Source: Leclercia adecarboxylata (GTDB lineage Bacteria > Pseudomonadota > Gammaproteobacteria > Enterobacterales > Enterobacteriaceae). Taken from it: a stretch of DNA of 64,000 bases. The notes under the pieces were generated by a model. It was not told where the DNA came from. It was given only the letters and a program-made list of their open reading frames with translations, and ran no database searches. Within the stretch, counting starts at the first letter, position 1. Each line of letters starts with the position of its first letter. Shown here piece by piece: positions 39,387 to 48,693 of this stretch. Position numbers and translations under genes: made by a program. Location: assembly GCF_006171285.1 (NCBI RefSeq), contig NZ_CP040889.1, forward strand, positions 1,674,001-1,738,000, in the 5' to 3' direction.

Positions 39387-40681
39387 CATCGCTCCTGTTT
39401 GATCTGCAGTTTACGCAGCATTTCACGCGTAACCAGCACGATACCTTCTTCTGAGCGGTAGAAACGGCGCGCGTCCTCTTCCGCATTTTCTCCAATTACC
39501 ATGCCTTCCGGGATGACGCAGGCACGGTCGATAACGCAACGACGCAGGCGGCACGAGCGGCCCACCCAGACGTCGGGTAACAGTACTGACGAATCAATGT
39601 TGCAGAAGGAGTTCACCCGCACGCGCGGGAACAACACCGACTGCACCACCACCGAGCCCGAAATAATGCACCCGCCAGAAACCAGCGAGTTCAGCGTCAT
39701 GCCGTGGCTGCCCGAGCGGTCCTGCACAAATTTCGCAGGAGGCAGAGACTCCATGTGGGTGCGGATCGGCCAGTTATGGTCGTACATGTCGAGTTCTGGC
39801 GTTACAGAGGCCAGGTCGAGGTTGGCCTTCCAGTACGCTTCCAGGGTGCCCACATCGCGCCAGTACGGTTCTGAATTCGGATCGGACTGTACGCAGGAGA
39901 GTGGGAACGGATGTGCATAGGCCATGCCAGATTTGGTGATTTTCGGGATAATATCTTTGCCGAAGTCGTGGCTGGATTTCTCGTCCTTGTCATCCTCTTC
40001 CAGCAGCTGGTAAAGGTAATCGGCATCAAAGACATAGATACCCATACTGGCGAGCGACTTAGTGTCATCCCCCGGCATTGAAGGCGGGTTCGCCGGTTTT
40101 TCCACGAACTCGATGACTTTGTCGTTTTCATCCACCGCCATAACGCCAAACGCCGTCGCCTCGGCAACGGGCACCGGCATACAGGCCACGGTGCAGCGCG
40201 CCCCTTTTTCGACATGGTCGATCAGCATGCGCGAGTAGTCCTGCTTGTAGATGTGGTCCCCGGCAAGGATCACCACATACTCGGCGTCGTAGCGACGAAT
40301 AATGTCGAGGTTCTGCGTGACCGCATCGGCGGTGCCGCGATACCAGTTTTCGCCGTGTACGCGCTGCTGGGCAGGCAGCAGATCGACAAACTCGTTCATC
40401 TCCTCACTGAAGAACGACCAGCCGCGCTGAATGTGCTGCACCAGGGTGTGGGACTGATACTGGGTGATCACGCCAATACGGCGAATACCGGAGTTAAGGC
40501 AGTTTGACAGAGCAAAATCGATAATACGGAATTTACCGCCGAAGTGGACGGCGGGTTTGGCACGTTTAATCGTTAAATCTTTTAATCGGGTACCGCGTCC
40601 ACCAGCAAGAATCAGGGCAACAGACTTCAATGGCAGCTGACGCGCCAACATTAGAGGGTCGTTCTTATCTAACCTAACCAT
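39386..40681 (-). CDS. glgC: Glucose-1-phosphate adenylyltransferase
   Basis: 431 residues from ATG 40681, which has AAGGAG six bases upstream. A TTG two codons earlier is rejected. The nucleotidyltransferase signature is [11 protein letters not shown] (about 28-38), the glucose-1-phosphate region is [10 protein letters not shown], and a left-handed beta-helix follows at the C-terminus ([14 protein letters not shown]). It makes ADP-glucose, the committed step, activated by fructose-1,6-bisphosphate and inhibited by AMP in enterics. In E. coli CsrA binds GGA motifs in this leader; a GGA lies in the Shine-Dalgarno here, but I did not verify a CsrA hairpin. Confidence 0.97.
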   Translation of the reverse strand: MVRLDKNDPLMLARQLPLKSVALILAGGRGTRLKDLTIKRAKPAVHFGGKFRIIDFALSNCLNSGIRRIGVITQYQSHTLVQHIQRGWSFFSEEMNEFVDLLPAQQRVHGENWYRGTADAVTQNLDIIRRYDAEYVVILAGDHIYKQDYSRMLIDHVEKGARCTVACMPVPVAEATAFGVMAVDENDKVIEFVEKPANPPSMPGDDTKSLASMGIYVFDADYLYQLLEEDDKDEKSSHDFGKDIIPKITKSGMAYAHPFPLSCVQSDPNSEPYWRDVGTLEAYWKANLDLASVTPELDMYDHNWPIRTHMESLPPAKFVQDRSGSHGMTLNSLVSGGCIISGSVVVQSVLFPRVRVNSFCNIDSSVLLPDVWVGRSCRLRRCVIDRACVIPEGMVIGENAEEDARRFYRSEEGIVLVTREMLRKLQIKQER

Positions 40682-40699
40682 GATCAACTCCTTTTATTA

Positions 40700-42673
40700 T
40701 CATCTCTGGAATACACATACACCGTGCGCAGGCCCATGCCAGGCAGTCATAACGACCGGATTATCCTCTCCGGCAAAGGGGGGGATAGCCCGCCACTCCC
40801 CTTCGGGTAAAGCAATTTCTGCGACCTCATTGGTGGCGTTGAAGGTGATGAGCCAGCAATCCGAAAGCAGGATCTGCAGGCACGGCACGCCGCTCTGCCA
40901 CTCGTGCGCGTCCAGGGGTTGCGCCTTTTTATTTAACCAGCGAACATTGCCATCGCCCTCTTCCCACCACTGATTCAGGGTGAGCGCCGGGATCTGCTTG
41001 CGCAGATGCACCAGCGCGGCCGTAAAGGCGACCAATCCCTCGTTGGCCTGTTGCCAGTCCAGCCAGGTTAACGCGTTATCCTGGCAATACGCGTTGTTGT
41101 TGCCGTGCTGACTGTGGCCATGTTCATCGCCCGCCAGCAGCATCGGCGTCCCCTGTGACAGCAAAAGGGTGGTCAGCAGCGCATGCACGCTGGCGCGCCG
41201 CCGTTCAATCACATCCAGATTGCCACTTAATCCTTCAACACCATGGTTAAAACTGTGGTTATTGAAGGTGCCGTCACGGTTTTCTTCGCCGTTTGCTTCA
41301 TTGTGTTTCTGATTGAAACAAACGCAGTCACGCAGGGTGAATCCGTCGTGCGCCGTCAGCAAATTGACCGATGCAGAAGGCAAACGCCCGTTGCGTTTAA
41401 ACAGATCGCTGGACGCCGCGAAACGTCCGGCAAAGGCCCCCAGCGACAGATCGCGCGCCAGCCAGAAGCGGCGCGCCGCATCACGATAGTGATCGTTCCA
41501 CTCGGCAAACAGCGGCGGGAAATTCCCCACCTGGTAACCGCCCGGGCCGACATCCCAGGGTTCAGCAATCAGCTTCACGCCCGAGAGCAGCGGGCAGTTT
41601 TTGATGGCCTCAAACAGCGGCGCCTGCTGGCTGTATTCCGGCGTGCGTCCCATCACCGGGGCCAGGTCAAAACGAAAACCGTCGATGTGGAAGGTTTCAA
41701 CCCAGTATTTCAGGCACGCATACGCGTAATCTGTTACCGCCGGATGGCTGAGGTTGAGGGTGTTACCGCACCCGGTCCAGTTGTGATAATCCCCGTCCTC
41801 TCTTAACCAATAATAGCTAGGGTTATCAATTCCGCGCAGGGAGAAGGTCGGCCCCTCAAGATCCAGCTCGGCGCTGTGGTTGAGAACGATATCCAGAATG
41901 ACCTCGATACCCGCTTCGTGTAGCGCCTTCACCGCGTCACGAAACTCATCCCGCGCCCGGTCGGGATGCGAGGCGTAGCGCGGCTCGAGGGCAAACATCG
42001 CCATCGGGTTATAGCCCCAGTAGTTGCTGAGGCCGAGGCGTTGCAGGCGCGGCTCGCTGGCGAAATGGGCCACCGGCAATAACTCCAGAGCCGTGATGCC
42101 GAGCTGCTTAAAATAGGCAATCATCACCGGATGGCTGAGCGCCTGATAGGTGCCGCGGATCTCTTCCGGGATTTCAGGGTGCAGCCAGGTCAGCCCTTTG
42201 ACGTGCGCTTCATAGATGACCGTGTTGCCCCACGGCGTGTTGGGCGGGGCATCCTCTTCCCAGTCGTAATGATCGTTGACCACCACGCTTTTCGGCGCGA
42301 CGGCGGCGCTGTCGCGGTGATCCGGGGTCTCTTTGCCGCTGTGCAGTAGAACGTCGTCATTCAGCGTGCCATCGACCTGATACGCGCAGGGGTCGAGCAG
42401 CAGTTTCGCCGGGTTAAAGCGCAGCCCTTTGGCCGGATCCCAGGGCCCATAAACCCGATAGCCGTAGCGCATGCCGGGGCGGGCATGTTCCAGATAGCCG
42501 TGCCAGATATCGCCGCTGCGCGCCACCAGATCGTAGCGATGTTCAATGCCTTTGCCGTCAAACACACAGAGTTCAACCCGATCCGCGTGGGCGGAGAAGA
42601 TCGTGAAGTTCACCCCCTTCCCGTCGTAGCACGCACCGAGCGGGGCGGGTTTACCGGCAGTGAGTTGCGTCAT
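40700..42673 (-). CDS. glgX: Glycogen debranching enzyme GlgX
   Basis: 657 residues. An N-terminal CBM48-like domain ([20 protein letters not shown]) is followed by a GH13 catalytic barrel with [20 protein letters not shown] (nucleophile Asp) and [16 protein letters not shown] (acid/base Glu); [12 protein letters not shown] holds the third acid. It cleaves alpha-1,6 branches of phosphorylase limit dextrin. Its ATG overlaps the glgB stop (ATGA, 42670-42673); glgC follows after 18 bp. Confidence 0.97.
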   Translation of the reverse strand: MTQLTAGKPAPLGACYDGKGVNFTIFSAHADRVELCVFDGKGIEHRYDLVARSGDIWHGYLEHARPGMRYGYRVYGPWDPAKGLRFNPAKLLLDPCAYQVDGTLNDDVLLHSGKETPDHRDSAAVAPKSVVVNDHYDWEEDAPPNTPWGNTVIYEAHVKGLTWLHPEIPEEIRGTYQALSHPVMIAYFKQLGITALELLPVAHFASEPRLQRLGLSNYWGYNPMAMFALEPRYASHPDRARDEFRDAVKALHEAGIEVILDIVLNHSAELDLEGPTFSLRGIDNPSYYWLREDGDYHNWTGCGNTLNLSHPAVTDYAYACLKYWVETFHIDGFRFDLAPVMGRTPEYSQQAPLFEAIKNCPLLSGVKLIAEPWDVGPGGYQVGNFPPLFAEWNDHYRDAARRFWLARDLSLGAFAGRFAASSDLFKRNGRLPSASVNLLTAHDGFTLRDCVCFNQKHNEANGEENRDGTFNNHSFNHGVEGLSGNLDVIERRRASVHALLTTLLLSQGTPMLLAGDEHGHSQHGNNNAYCQDNALTWLDWQQANEGLVAFTAALVHLRKQIPALTLNQWWEEGDGNVRWLNKKAQPLDAHEWQSGVPCLQILLSDCWLITFNATNEVAEIALPEGEWRAIPPFAGEDNPVVMTAWHGPAHGVCVFQR

Positions 42674-44856
42674 TCCCCCTCCCGGACCAGCCAGATAGTG
42701 GACAGCGGCGGCAGCGTCAGGCTCAGGGATTGTGGACGACCATGGCTCTCCTGTTCATCGCTCTGCACCAGCCCACCGTTACCCGCATTGCTGCCGTGGT
42801 AGTGCATGGAGTCGGTGTTCAGCACCTCGCGCCATTTGCCCGGCTGATTGATGCCGAACCGGTAGTGATGGCGCGTCACCGGGGTGAAGTTGCTGGCGAC
42901 GATGATTTCGTTGCCCGCTTTATCACGACGGACAAAGATCAGCACCGAGCGTTCGTGGTCATCCACCACCAGCCACTCAAAGCCGTAATCATCGAAGTCC
43001 AGCTCGTGCAGGGCCTTGTGATGACGGTAGGTATGGTTGAGGTCGCGAACCAGGCGCTGAACGCCGTGGTGCCAGTTGTCGCCCCCTTCCAGCAGATGCC
43101 AGTCGAGGCTGGAGTCGTGGTTCCACTCGCGGCCCTGGGCGAACTCGTTGCCCATAAACAGCAGCTTTTTGCCCGGGAAGGCGAACATCCAGCCGTAGTA
43201 GGCGCGCAGGTTGGCAAATTTTTGCCATGCGTCGCCCGGCATACGGTCGAGAATCGATTTTTTGCCGTGAACCACTTCGTCGTGGGAGAGCGGCAGGACA
43301 AAGTTTTCGGTGCCGTTATAGAGCATGCCGAAGGTCAGCTTGTTGTGGTGATACTGGCGATGCACCGGATCCAGCTTCATGTAATCCAGGGTATCGTGCA
43401 TCCAGCCGAGGTTCCACTTGTACCAGAAGCCGAGGCCGCCCATTGAAGGCGGACGGGAGACGCCCGGGAAGTCGGTGGACTCTTCAGCCATCGTCACCGC
43501 GCCCGGCGACTGCTCGCCGAGAATGCGGTTGGTGTTGCGCAGGAACTCGATCGCTTCGAGGTTTTCGCGGCCGCCGAATTCGTTCGGGATCCACTCCCCC
43601 TCTTTGCGGCTGTAGTCACGGTAGATCATCGACGCCACCGCATCCACGCGCAGGGCGTCAATGCCGAAACGCTCGATCCAGTAGAGCGCATTGCCCACCA
43701 GGTAGTTGGTCACTTCCCGACGACCATAGTTGTAGATCAGGGTATTCCAGTCCTGGTGATAGCCTTCCCGCGGATCGCTGTGCTCATACAGGCTGGTGCC
43801 GTCAAACTGCGCCAGGCCAAAATCATCAGACGGGAAGTGGCCCGGGACCCAGTCGAGGATCACGTTCAGCCCGGCGGCGTGCGCGGCGTTGATAAAGTAG
43901 CGGAAGTCATCCCGGGTGCCGAAACGGCGGGTCGGGGCATACATCCCGGTCGGCTGGTAGCCCCAGCTGCCGTCAAACGGGTGCTCGTTGATCGGCAGCA
44001 GCTCCAGATGGGTAAAGCCCATCCATTTCACATAGGGGATCAGCTGGTCGGCAAGCTCCCGGTAGCTGAGCCAGAAGTTGTTATCGGTATGACGACGCCA
44101 GGAGCCAAGATGGACTTCGTAAATGGAGATCGGCATATCGAACTGGTTGGCCCGGGCGCGCTCTTCGCTCTGGGCGACTTTCTCCGGCAGGCCGCAAATC
44201 AGTGACGCCGTTTCCGGGCGCATCTGTGCCTCGAAGGCATAGGGGTCGGCCTTGATGCGCAGCTTGCCGTGAGCATCGATCATCTCATATTTGTACAGCT
44301 GGCCGTTTTGCGCGCCGGGGATAAACAGCTCCCAGATGCCGGTTTCACGGCGCAGGCGCATCGGGTGGCGGCGGCCATCCCAGTAGTTGAACTGCCCCAC
44401 CACGGAGACGCGTTGGGCATTCGGTGCCCAGACGGTAAAGCGGGTGCCGGTGACGCCGTCCATCGTGTCGGCGTGCGCGCCGAGGGTTTCATAAGGCCGC
44501 AGGTGCGTACCTTCCGACAGCAGCCAGGCGTCCATCTCCTGTAACAGCGGACCAAAGCGATAGGGATCGTCGATCAGATTCTGCTGACCATGCCAGATCA
44601 CGGCGAGCTGATAGCGGAAGAAGTTTTTACGGCGGGCCATCACGCCAGCGAAGAAGCCGCGTGAATCGATACATTCGAGTTTACCGACCTTGCGACCGGT
44701 TTTGGGTTCAATCACCCACACTTCCGTTGCGTCAGGTAACAGTGCCCGGACTTCCAGCCCGGCGTCAGTGCGGTGCATGCCAAGTACAGAAAACGGATCC
44801 GCAAAGTGACCCGCAATAAGCGCATTAATCACGTCTCTATCAATACGAACAGACAT
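42670..44856 (-). CDS. glgB: 1,4-alpha-glucan branching enzyme
   Basis: 728 residues from ATG 44856 ([14 protein letters not shown]). AGGA lies eight bases upstream; the ATG three codons earlier would sit directly on that Shine-Dalgarno. Two N-terminal CBM48-like domains precede a GH13 barrel with [31 protein letters not shown] (nucleophile) and [15 protein letters not shown] (acid/base), then [13 protein letters not shown]. It forms alpha-1,6 branches. It is the first gene of the cluster; the 249-bp gap to asd holds its promoter and the asd terminator. Confidence 0.97.
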   Translation of the reverse strand: MSVRIDRDVINALIAGHFADPFSVLGMHRTDAGLEVRALLPDATEVWVIEPKTGRKVGKLECIDSRGFFAGVMARRKNFFRYQLAVIWHGQQNLIDDPYRFGPLLQEMDAWLLSEGTHLRPYETLGAHADTMDGVTGTRFTVWAPNAQRVSVVGQFNYWDGRRHPMRLRRETGIWELFIPGAQNGQLYKYEMIDAHGKLRIKADPYAFEAQMRPETASLICGLPEKVAQSEERARANQFDMPISIYEVHLGSWRRHTDNNFWLSYRELADQLIPYVKWMGFTHLELLPINEHPFDGSWGYQPTGMYAPTRRFGTRDDFRYFINAAHAAGLNVILDWVPGHFPSDDFGLAQFDGTSLYEHSDPREGYHQDWNTLIYNYGRREVTNYLVGNALYWIERFGIDALRVDAVASMIYRDYSRKEGEWIPNEFGGRENLEAIEFLRNTNRILGEQSPGAVTMAEESTDFPGVSRPPSMGGLGFWYKWNLGWMHDTLDYMKLDPVHRQYHHNKLTFGMLYNGTENFVLPLSHDEVVHGKKSILDRMPGDAWQKFANLRAYYGWMFAFPGKKLLFMGNEFAQGREWNHDSSLDWHLLEGGDNWHHGVQRLVRDLNHTYRHHKALHELDFDDYGFEWLVVDDHERSVLIFVRRDKAGNEIIVASNFTPVTRHHYRFGINQPGKWREVLNTDSMHYHGSNAGNGGLVQSDEQESHGRPQSLSLTLPPLSTIWLVREGE

Positions 44857-45060
44857 GGTGTTCATCCTGTTTTTTTAGTTGCCGCCCCTTTCGCGCGCCG
44901 GGTACGACCTTGATGTGACCTGAATGGAACAGCACACTGTGCATCCTCTCTGTTCCATCCAACCTCCAGGCGGAATATGTGGCATCCCGCATAAAGCATA
45001 GCCAACGCTTTATATGACTCCCGAAAAATAATGGATCATTTGCGTTTTCGTCCTTTAGTA

Positions 45061-45090
45061 CGCAAAAAAAGGGGTGATAAATCACCCCTT
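45061..45090 (-). terminator. asd terminator
   Basis: Minus-strand stem AAGGGGTGAT / ATCACCCCTT followed by a run of seven T, just after the asd stop. Confidence 0.9.
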
Positions 45091-45105
45091 AGTATTAAGT
45101 ATTTA

Positions 45106-46209
45106 TTACGCCAGCTGACGCAGCATCCTGCGCAGCGGCTCGGCGGCACCCCATAACAGCTGGTCGCCGACGGTAAAGGCGGAAAGGTATTCTGGCCCCA
45201 TATTTAGTTTACGCAGACGTCCAACAGGGGTAGATAGTGTGCCGGTCACTGCCGCAGGGGTCAGCTCGCGCATGGTGATGTCGCGGTCGTTTGGCACCAC
45301 TTTCGCCCACTGATTGTGCGATGCGAGCAGCTCTTCCACCGTCGGAATAGACACATCTTTTTTCAGTTTGATGGTGAATGCCTGGCTGTGGCAGCGCAGC
45401 GCGCCGATGCGCACGCACAGGCCGTCAACCGGGATCACGGAAGAGGTACGCAGGATCTTGTTGGTCTCGGCCTGGCCTTTCCACTCTTCGCGGGTCTGGC
45501 CGTTATCCAGCTGTTTGTCGATCCACGGGATCAGACCACCGGCCAGCGGTACGCCGAAGTTATCCACCGGCAGCTCGCCGCTGCGGGTCAGCTGAGTCAC
45601 TTTACGCTCGATATCGAGAATGGCGGACGCCGGATTTGCCAGCTCTTGCGCAACGCTTGCGTGCAGCTGGCCCATCTGGGTCAGCAGCTCGCGCATATGA
45701 CGCGCGCCGCCGCCGGAGGCTGCCTGATAGGTGGCAACCGAGACCCACTCCACCAGATCCTGAGCAAACAGGCCGCCCAGCGACATCAGCATCAGGCTGA
45801 CGGTGCAGTTGCCGCCGACGAAGGTTTTCACGCCCTTGTTCAGGCCATCGGTGATGACATCCTGGTTAACCGGGTCAAGAATAATGATGGCGTCGTCTTT
45901 CATGCGCAGCGAAGAGGCCGCGTCAATCCAGTAGCCCTGCCAGCCGCTTTCACGGAGCTTTGGATAAATTTCGTTGGTATAATCGCCGCCCTGGCAGGTC
46001 ACGATAATGTCCAGCGCCTTCAACGCTTCCAGATCAAAAGCATCCTGCAACGTGCCTGTGGAACCCCCAAAGGACGGAGCAGCCTGGCCGAGCTGGGAAG
46101 TGGAGAAGAAGACCGGGCGGATAGCGTCGAAGTCGCGCTCTTCAACCATGCGTTGCATGAGTACAGAGCCGACCATACCGCGCCAGCCGATAAAACCAAC
46201 GTTTTTCAT
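45106..46209 (-). CDS. asd: Aspartate-semialdehyde dehydrogenase
   Basis: 367 residues. The NADP-binding start is [17 protein letters not shown], the catalytic Cys135 is in GGNCTVSLM, and a histidine/arginine region lies near [15 protein letters not shown]. It reduces aspartyl phosphate to aspartate semialdehyde, feeding lysine, methionine, threonine and diaminopimelate synthesis, so it is normally essential for cell walls. It is monocistronic with a strong terminator, divergent from yhgN. Confidence 0.98.
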   Translation of the reverse strand: MKNVGFIGWRGMVGSVLMQRMVEERDFDAIRPVFFSTSQLGQAAPSFGGSTGTLQDAFDLEALKALDIIVTCQGGDYTNEIYPKLRESGWQGYWIDAASSLRMKDDAIIILDPVNQDVITDGLNKGVKTFVGGNCTVSLMLMSLGGLFAQDLVEWVSVATYQAASGGGARHMRELLTQMGQLHASVAQELANPASAILDIERKVTQLTRSGELPVDNFGVPLAGGLIPWIDKQLDNGQTREEWKGQAETNKILRTSSVIPVDGLCVRIGALRCHSQAFTIKLKKDVSIPTVEELLASHNQWAKVVPNDRDITMRELTPAAVTGTLSTPVGRLRKLNMGPEYLSAFTVGDQLLWGAAEPLRRMLRQLA

Positions 46210-46386
46210 AGCATTTTTTTCCTGCAGAGGGTGTGTGCTGTTTATGCAAGCCAGTATTGAACTGGGATATGCTTCACATTACAAAATGCTGCCAAAGTCG
46301 CAAGCGAAATTAATCGATGATTGCCCGGCTATCAGAAAAAGAGCTAATCATCCGAGAAACCATACAAGTATCAGGGATAACCTACG

Positions 46387-46980
46387 ATGAGCGAAATCAT
46401 TTCCGCAGCTGTTTTATTGATCCTAATTATGGATCCACTCGGAAACCTGCCTATTTTCATGTCGGTGCTGAAGCACACCGAGCCGAAGCGCCGTCGGGCC
46501 ATCATGATCCGCGAGCTGCTCATCGCCCTGCTGGTGATGTTTATCTTCCTGTTTGCCGGCGAGAAAATTCTCGCGTTCCTGAATTTACGCGCTGAAACGG
46601 TCTCGATTTCCGGCGGGATTATTCTGTTCCTGATCGCCATTAAAATGATTTTCCCGAGCAGCGAAGGCAACAGCAGCGGCCTGCCTGCGGGTGAGGAGCC
46701 GTTTATTGTGCCGCTGGCGATCCCGCTGGTCGCCGGGCCGACCATTCTGGCGACGCTGATGCTGCTGTCGCATCAGTATCCAAATCAGATGAGCCATCTG
46801 GTGATTGCCCTGCTGATAGCCTGGGGCGGGACCTTTATCATCCTGCTGCAGTCGTCGCTGTTTTTGCGCCTGCTGGGGGAGAAAGGGGTGAATGCGCTGG
46901 AGCGATTGATGGGGTTGATACTGGTGATGATGGCAACGCAGATGTTTTTGGATGGGATTAGGGCGTGGATGAAGGGGTGA
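46387..46980 (+). CDS. yhgN: MarC-family integral membrane protein YhgN
   Basis: 197 residues with about six membrane helices. Family-typical stretches are LIMDPLGNLPIF near the N-terminus and PLAIPLVAGPTILATLMLL in the middle. MarC proteins are inner-membrane proteins without an agreed function; the old multidrug-resistance link was not upheld. In E. coli K-12 yhgN adjoins gntU; here about 1.7 kb of accessory DNA separates them. Confidence 0.92.
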   Translation: MSEIISAAVLLILIMDPLGNLPIFMSVLKHTEPKRRRAIMIRELLIALLVMFIFLFAGEKILAFLNLRAETVSISGGIILFLIAIKMIFPSSEGNSSGLPAGEEPFIVPLAIPLVAGPTILATLMLLSHQYPNQMSHLVIALLIAWGGTFIILLQSSLFLRLLGEKGVNALERLMGLILVMMATQMFLDGIRAWMKG

Positions 46981-46988
46981 CGAACGAT

Positions 46989-47025
46989 CCCCTCGCCCCT
47001 TTGGGGAGAGGGTTAGGGTGAGGGG
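46989..47025. repeat. Palindromic repeat, family B (single arm), after yhgN
   Basis: Almost the same as the copy at 33596 (CCCCTTTGGGG core), but with GGTTAGGGTGAGGGG at the right end. Confidence 0.75.
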
Positions 47026-47069
47026 AACATGCGGCTTTCCAGGTCGTTCCGTTCATCCCGGTGCCAGAC

Positions 47070-47152
47070 GCCGGGTGGCGGCTACGCCTTACCCGGCCTA
47101 CAAAACCGTCAGGCACGAAATGTAGGCCGGGTAAGCGCTAGCGCCACCCGGC
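47070..47152. repeat. REP/BIME element between yhgN and the accessory gene
   Basis: Inverted REP units GCCGGGTGGCGGCTACGCCT and GTAGGCCGGGTAAGCGCTAG. The right unit ends three bases before the stop codon of the 148-codon gene. Confidence 0.85.
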
Positions 47153-47155
47153 TTT

Positions 47156-47602
47156 TTACAGCAGCACGACACCTTCATCTGTACGCAGCCAGCGCGGTGC
47201 TTTTAGCGTATCGCTATAAAACCCAACCAGTTCCTGAAGTAAATCTCCTGCCACTCTTTCATCATTTTTTGACAGCGATTGATTCAGCATCAGCTGGGTT
47301 AAAAGCTGGCAAAAACGCCCTAACTGATCCGCTGCCGGTTCAAATACAGGCTGTTCCAGCGGTAAGTCATCCACCGTCAGGCTCGCCTTTAAATGCTCGG
47401 GAACAGGTTCAAGCAGCGTTGGCTGAAGCAGCGCAAGACAGGCGGAAAGCCGCCCACACAGCGCCATTTTTTCGGCGGGATCGTCGCATTCAACCAATGC
47501 ATCAACGAATTGCGCGCAGTTGTCTGCCAGATCGGTGAAATCGGTGTTGTGATCGAATGGTGTGGTGAATAAAGAGTGAGAAAAGCTAAGGGTAGTAGTC
47601 AT
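47156..47602 (-). CDS. Hypothetical 148-residue protein downstream of a CI/C4-type RNA (P4 orf151 position)
   Basis: 148 residues, acidic, without membrane segments or signal peptide, predicted mainly helical (LADNCAQFVDALVECDD; RLSACLALLQPTLLEPVPEH). I do not recognise a catalytic motif. An AGAGG ribosome site precedes ATG 47602. Position is the best clue: it directly follows an A-B-C antisense RNA leader, the place of the first left-operon gene of satellite phage P4 (orf151, of similar size). The later P4 genes kil, eta and alpha are absent; a REP element abuts the stop. Identity with orf151 is inference from layout and length, not from an alignment. A role in immunity or host interference is possible but unproven. 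Confidence 0.6.
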   Translation of the reverse strand: MTTTLSFSHSLFTTPFDHNTDFTDLADNCAQFVDALVECDDPAEKMALCGRLSACLALLQPTLLEPVPEHLKASLTVDDLPLEQPVFEPAADQLGRFCQLLTQLMLNQSLSKNDERVAGDLLQELVGFYSDTLKAPRWLRTDEGVVLL

Positions 47603-47640
47603 AAGACAGCCTCTGATGAGTTTATTTAACCACCGCAGAA

Positions 47641-47650
47641 GGGACCAACC
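47641..47650 (-). promoter_or_regulatory. seqC-like target motif
   Basis: GGTTGGTCCC on the minus strand, eight bases after the antisense RNA stem and 38 bases before the start codon. It is complementary over eight bases to the seqB-like motif. Confidence 0.65.
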
Positions 47651-47658
47651 TTACTGGC

Positions 47659-47734
47659 GATGGACTGAACGGAGTTGGTCCTACCGGCCTCATCAGCTAC
47701 CGGCGCGCCTTACGGCGCCACCGTCCAGCCCATC
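47659..47734 (-). ncRNA. CI/C4-type antisense immunity RNA (satellite phage P4-like)
   Basis: A 76-nt minus-strand element. The ends GATGGGCTGGACGG and CCGTTCAGTCCATC pair over all 14 positions, with two G-U wobbles. Inside are a GCGCC-GTAA-GGCGC hairpin with a GNRA-type loop and, before the closing strand, the unpaired seqB-like GGACCAAC (plus-strand coordinates 47674-47681), complementary to motifs on either side. P4 CI RNA is about this size and works by pairing seqB with seqA and seqC to cause early termination of the left operon; phage P1/P7 C4 RNA is related. The architecture is seen directly; the family assignment is from layout and memory, not a covariance search. Confidence 0.75.
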
Positions 47735-47791
47735 ATTGAGATGTAACGGGCTGCGCGATAAAAATGAGCTTTATCACGGATGAGAATAACA

Positions 47792-47803
47792 GGGGACCAA
47801 CCC
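47792..47803 (-). promoter_or_regulatory. seqA-like target motif
   Basis: GGGTTGGTCCCC on the minus strand, close to the predicted transcript 5' end and upstream of the antisense RNA. It shares nine bases or more with seqC and is complementary to seqB. Confidence 0.65.
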
Positions 47804-47831
47804 TGACGCCTGATTTTGCAGGCGTGGCGAG

Positions 47832-47860
47832 AAGATAACGCGTTGCCGTTTGTGTATCAA
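47832..47860 (-). promoter_or_regulatory. PLE-like promoter of the antisense RNA cassette
   Basis: Minus strand: -35 TTGATA (47855-47860), 17-bp spacer, -10 TATCTT (47832-47837). The predicted start is near 47825, at the edge of a 6-bp hairpin CGCCTG/CAGGCG (47807-47824). Confidence 0.6.
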
Positions 47861-47883
47861 GCGAGGCTCTGGAAGGCTGCTCG

Positions 47884-48228
47884 CATAACCAGAAATTAAA
47901 TCTCCAGCCGCGAAAATAGTCAGGTAAGCAAAACACCCGCAGCGGCTCCCTGGTCCGGCTGAAAATCGCCGAAGCGTTGACTGGAGGCCGGGGCGAGGCG
48001 CATGGATGCGCAGAGAGGGGGCGACCTACAGGGATGTAGGATCGCCCCCGACCCGATAGCCGGAAGGAATAAGCTGAGGGTACCGCGAAGCGGCGATTTT
48101 CTTTGCCGGGAGCCGGGGTGGTCAGGGGGGCGGCGGCAAGCCCCCCTGACACGTTCACGGGTGACGTGGCATACAGAGAAGCAAGGAACGTAAAGTGAAC
48201 GGAACCACCACCGTTGCCACATGTTCAC
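47884..48228. repeat. Structured 345-bp direct repeat, copy 1
   Basis: Matches 48272-48616 at a constant offset of 388 bp with no indel. Two internal differences (48012 and 48014) plus one at the extreme left edge are visible. It contains a 14-bp hairpin (GGGGGCGA-CCTACA, loop GGGA, bulged A; 48017-48049), an 11-bp hairpin (GTCAGGGGGGC / GCCCCCCTGAC; 48121-48150) and a GTTCAC...GTGAAC pair (48153-48200). A REP unit follows. Nature unknown; structure suggests an RNA or a non-autonomous mobile repeat. Confidence 0.85.
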
Positions 48229-48260
48229 GCCGGGTGGCGGCTACGCCTTACCCGGCCTAC
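48229..48260. repeat. REP unit after repeat copy 1
   Basis: GCCGGGTGGCGGCTACGCCT followed by TACCCGGCCTACG, directly abutting the 345-bp element. Confidence 0.75.
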
Positions 48261-48271
48261 GTCCCTGCCCT

Positions 48272-48616
48272 CATATCCAGAAATTAAATCTCCAGCCGCG
48301 AAAATAGTCAGGTAAGCAAAACACCCGCAGCGGCTCCCTGGTCCGGCTGAAAATCGCCGAAGCGTTGACTGGAGGCCGGGGCGAGGCGCATGGATGCGCC
48401 GGGAGGGGGCGACCTACAGGGATGTAGGATCGCCCCCGACCCGATAGCCGGAAGGAATAAGCTGAGGGTACCGCGAAGCGGCGATTTTCTTTGCCGGGAG
48501 CCGGGGTGGTCAGGGGGGCGGCGGCAAGCCCCCCTGACACGTTCACGGGTGACGTGGCATACAGAGAAGCAAGGAACGTAAAGTGAACGGAACCACCACC
48601 GTTGCCACATGTTCAC
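48272..48616. repeat. Structured 345-bp direct repeat, copy 2
   Basis: Second copy of the element at 47884-48228, with the same hairpins. The 388-bp unit (345 bp plus REP-bearing spacer) is therefore tandemly duplicated. It lies about 77 bp from the gntU stop, downstream of gntU transcription. Confidence 0.85.
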
Positions 48617-48628
48617 CCCAGTGCGGGG

Positions 48629-48668
48629 TGCCAGAAGCCGGGTGGCGGCTGCGCCTTACCCGGCCTAC
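48629..48668. repeat. REP unit after repeat copy 2
   Basis: GCCGGGTGGCGGCTGCGCCT followed by TACCCGGCCTACGG, 25 bp before the gntU stop codon. Confidence 0.75.
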
Positions 48669-48693
48669 GGTTTACGGTCTGGCTTTGTAGCCG

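Larger units (their letters stand above)
47603..48693. other. Accessory non-coding region between the 148-codon gene and gntU
   Basis: 1,091 bp: the antisense RNA leader (47641-47860), two tandem 345-bp structured repeats, and two REP units. Open frames inside the repeats look like by-products of high GC and carry no recognisable domain. Confidence 0.7.

Noticed and set aside
47689..47696. CTGATGAG on the minus strand, resembling a hammerhead ribozyme core
   Set aside because: No GAAA box or cleavage-site stem in the right places; the segment fits the CI/C4-type fold.
47733..48616. Open frames of about 91-141 codons inside the 345-bp repeats, minus strand, beginning MNVSGG or MNMWQRWW
   Set aside because: They are near-identical because the DNA is repeated, overlap hairpins and each other in different frames, and one runs into the antisense RNA. 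Composition (Arg, Pro, Ser) looks like translated structured DNA. A small phage Ash/Icd-like protein cannot be excluded without a search.
47884..48616. CRISPR array
   Set aside because: Only two long copies (345 bp) with a REP-bearing gap, no short regularly spaced repeats, no cas genes.
46981..48693. Intact prophage or integrative element
   Set aside because: No integrase, attachment repeats, replication or structural genes; only a leader RNA, one gene and repeats.
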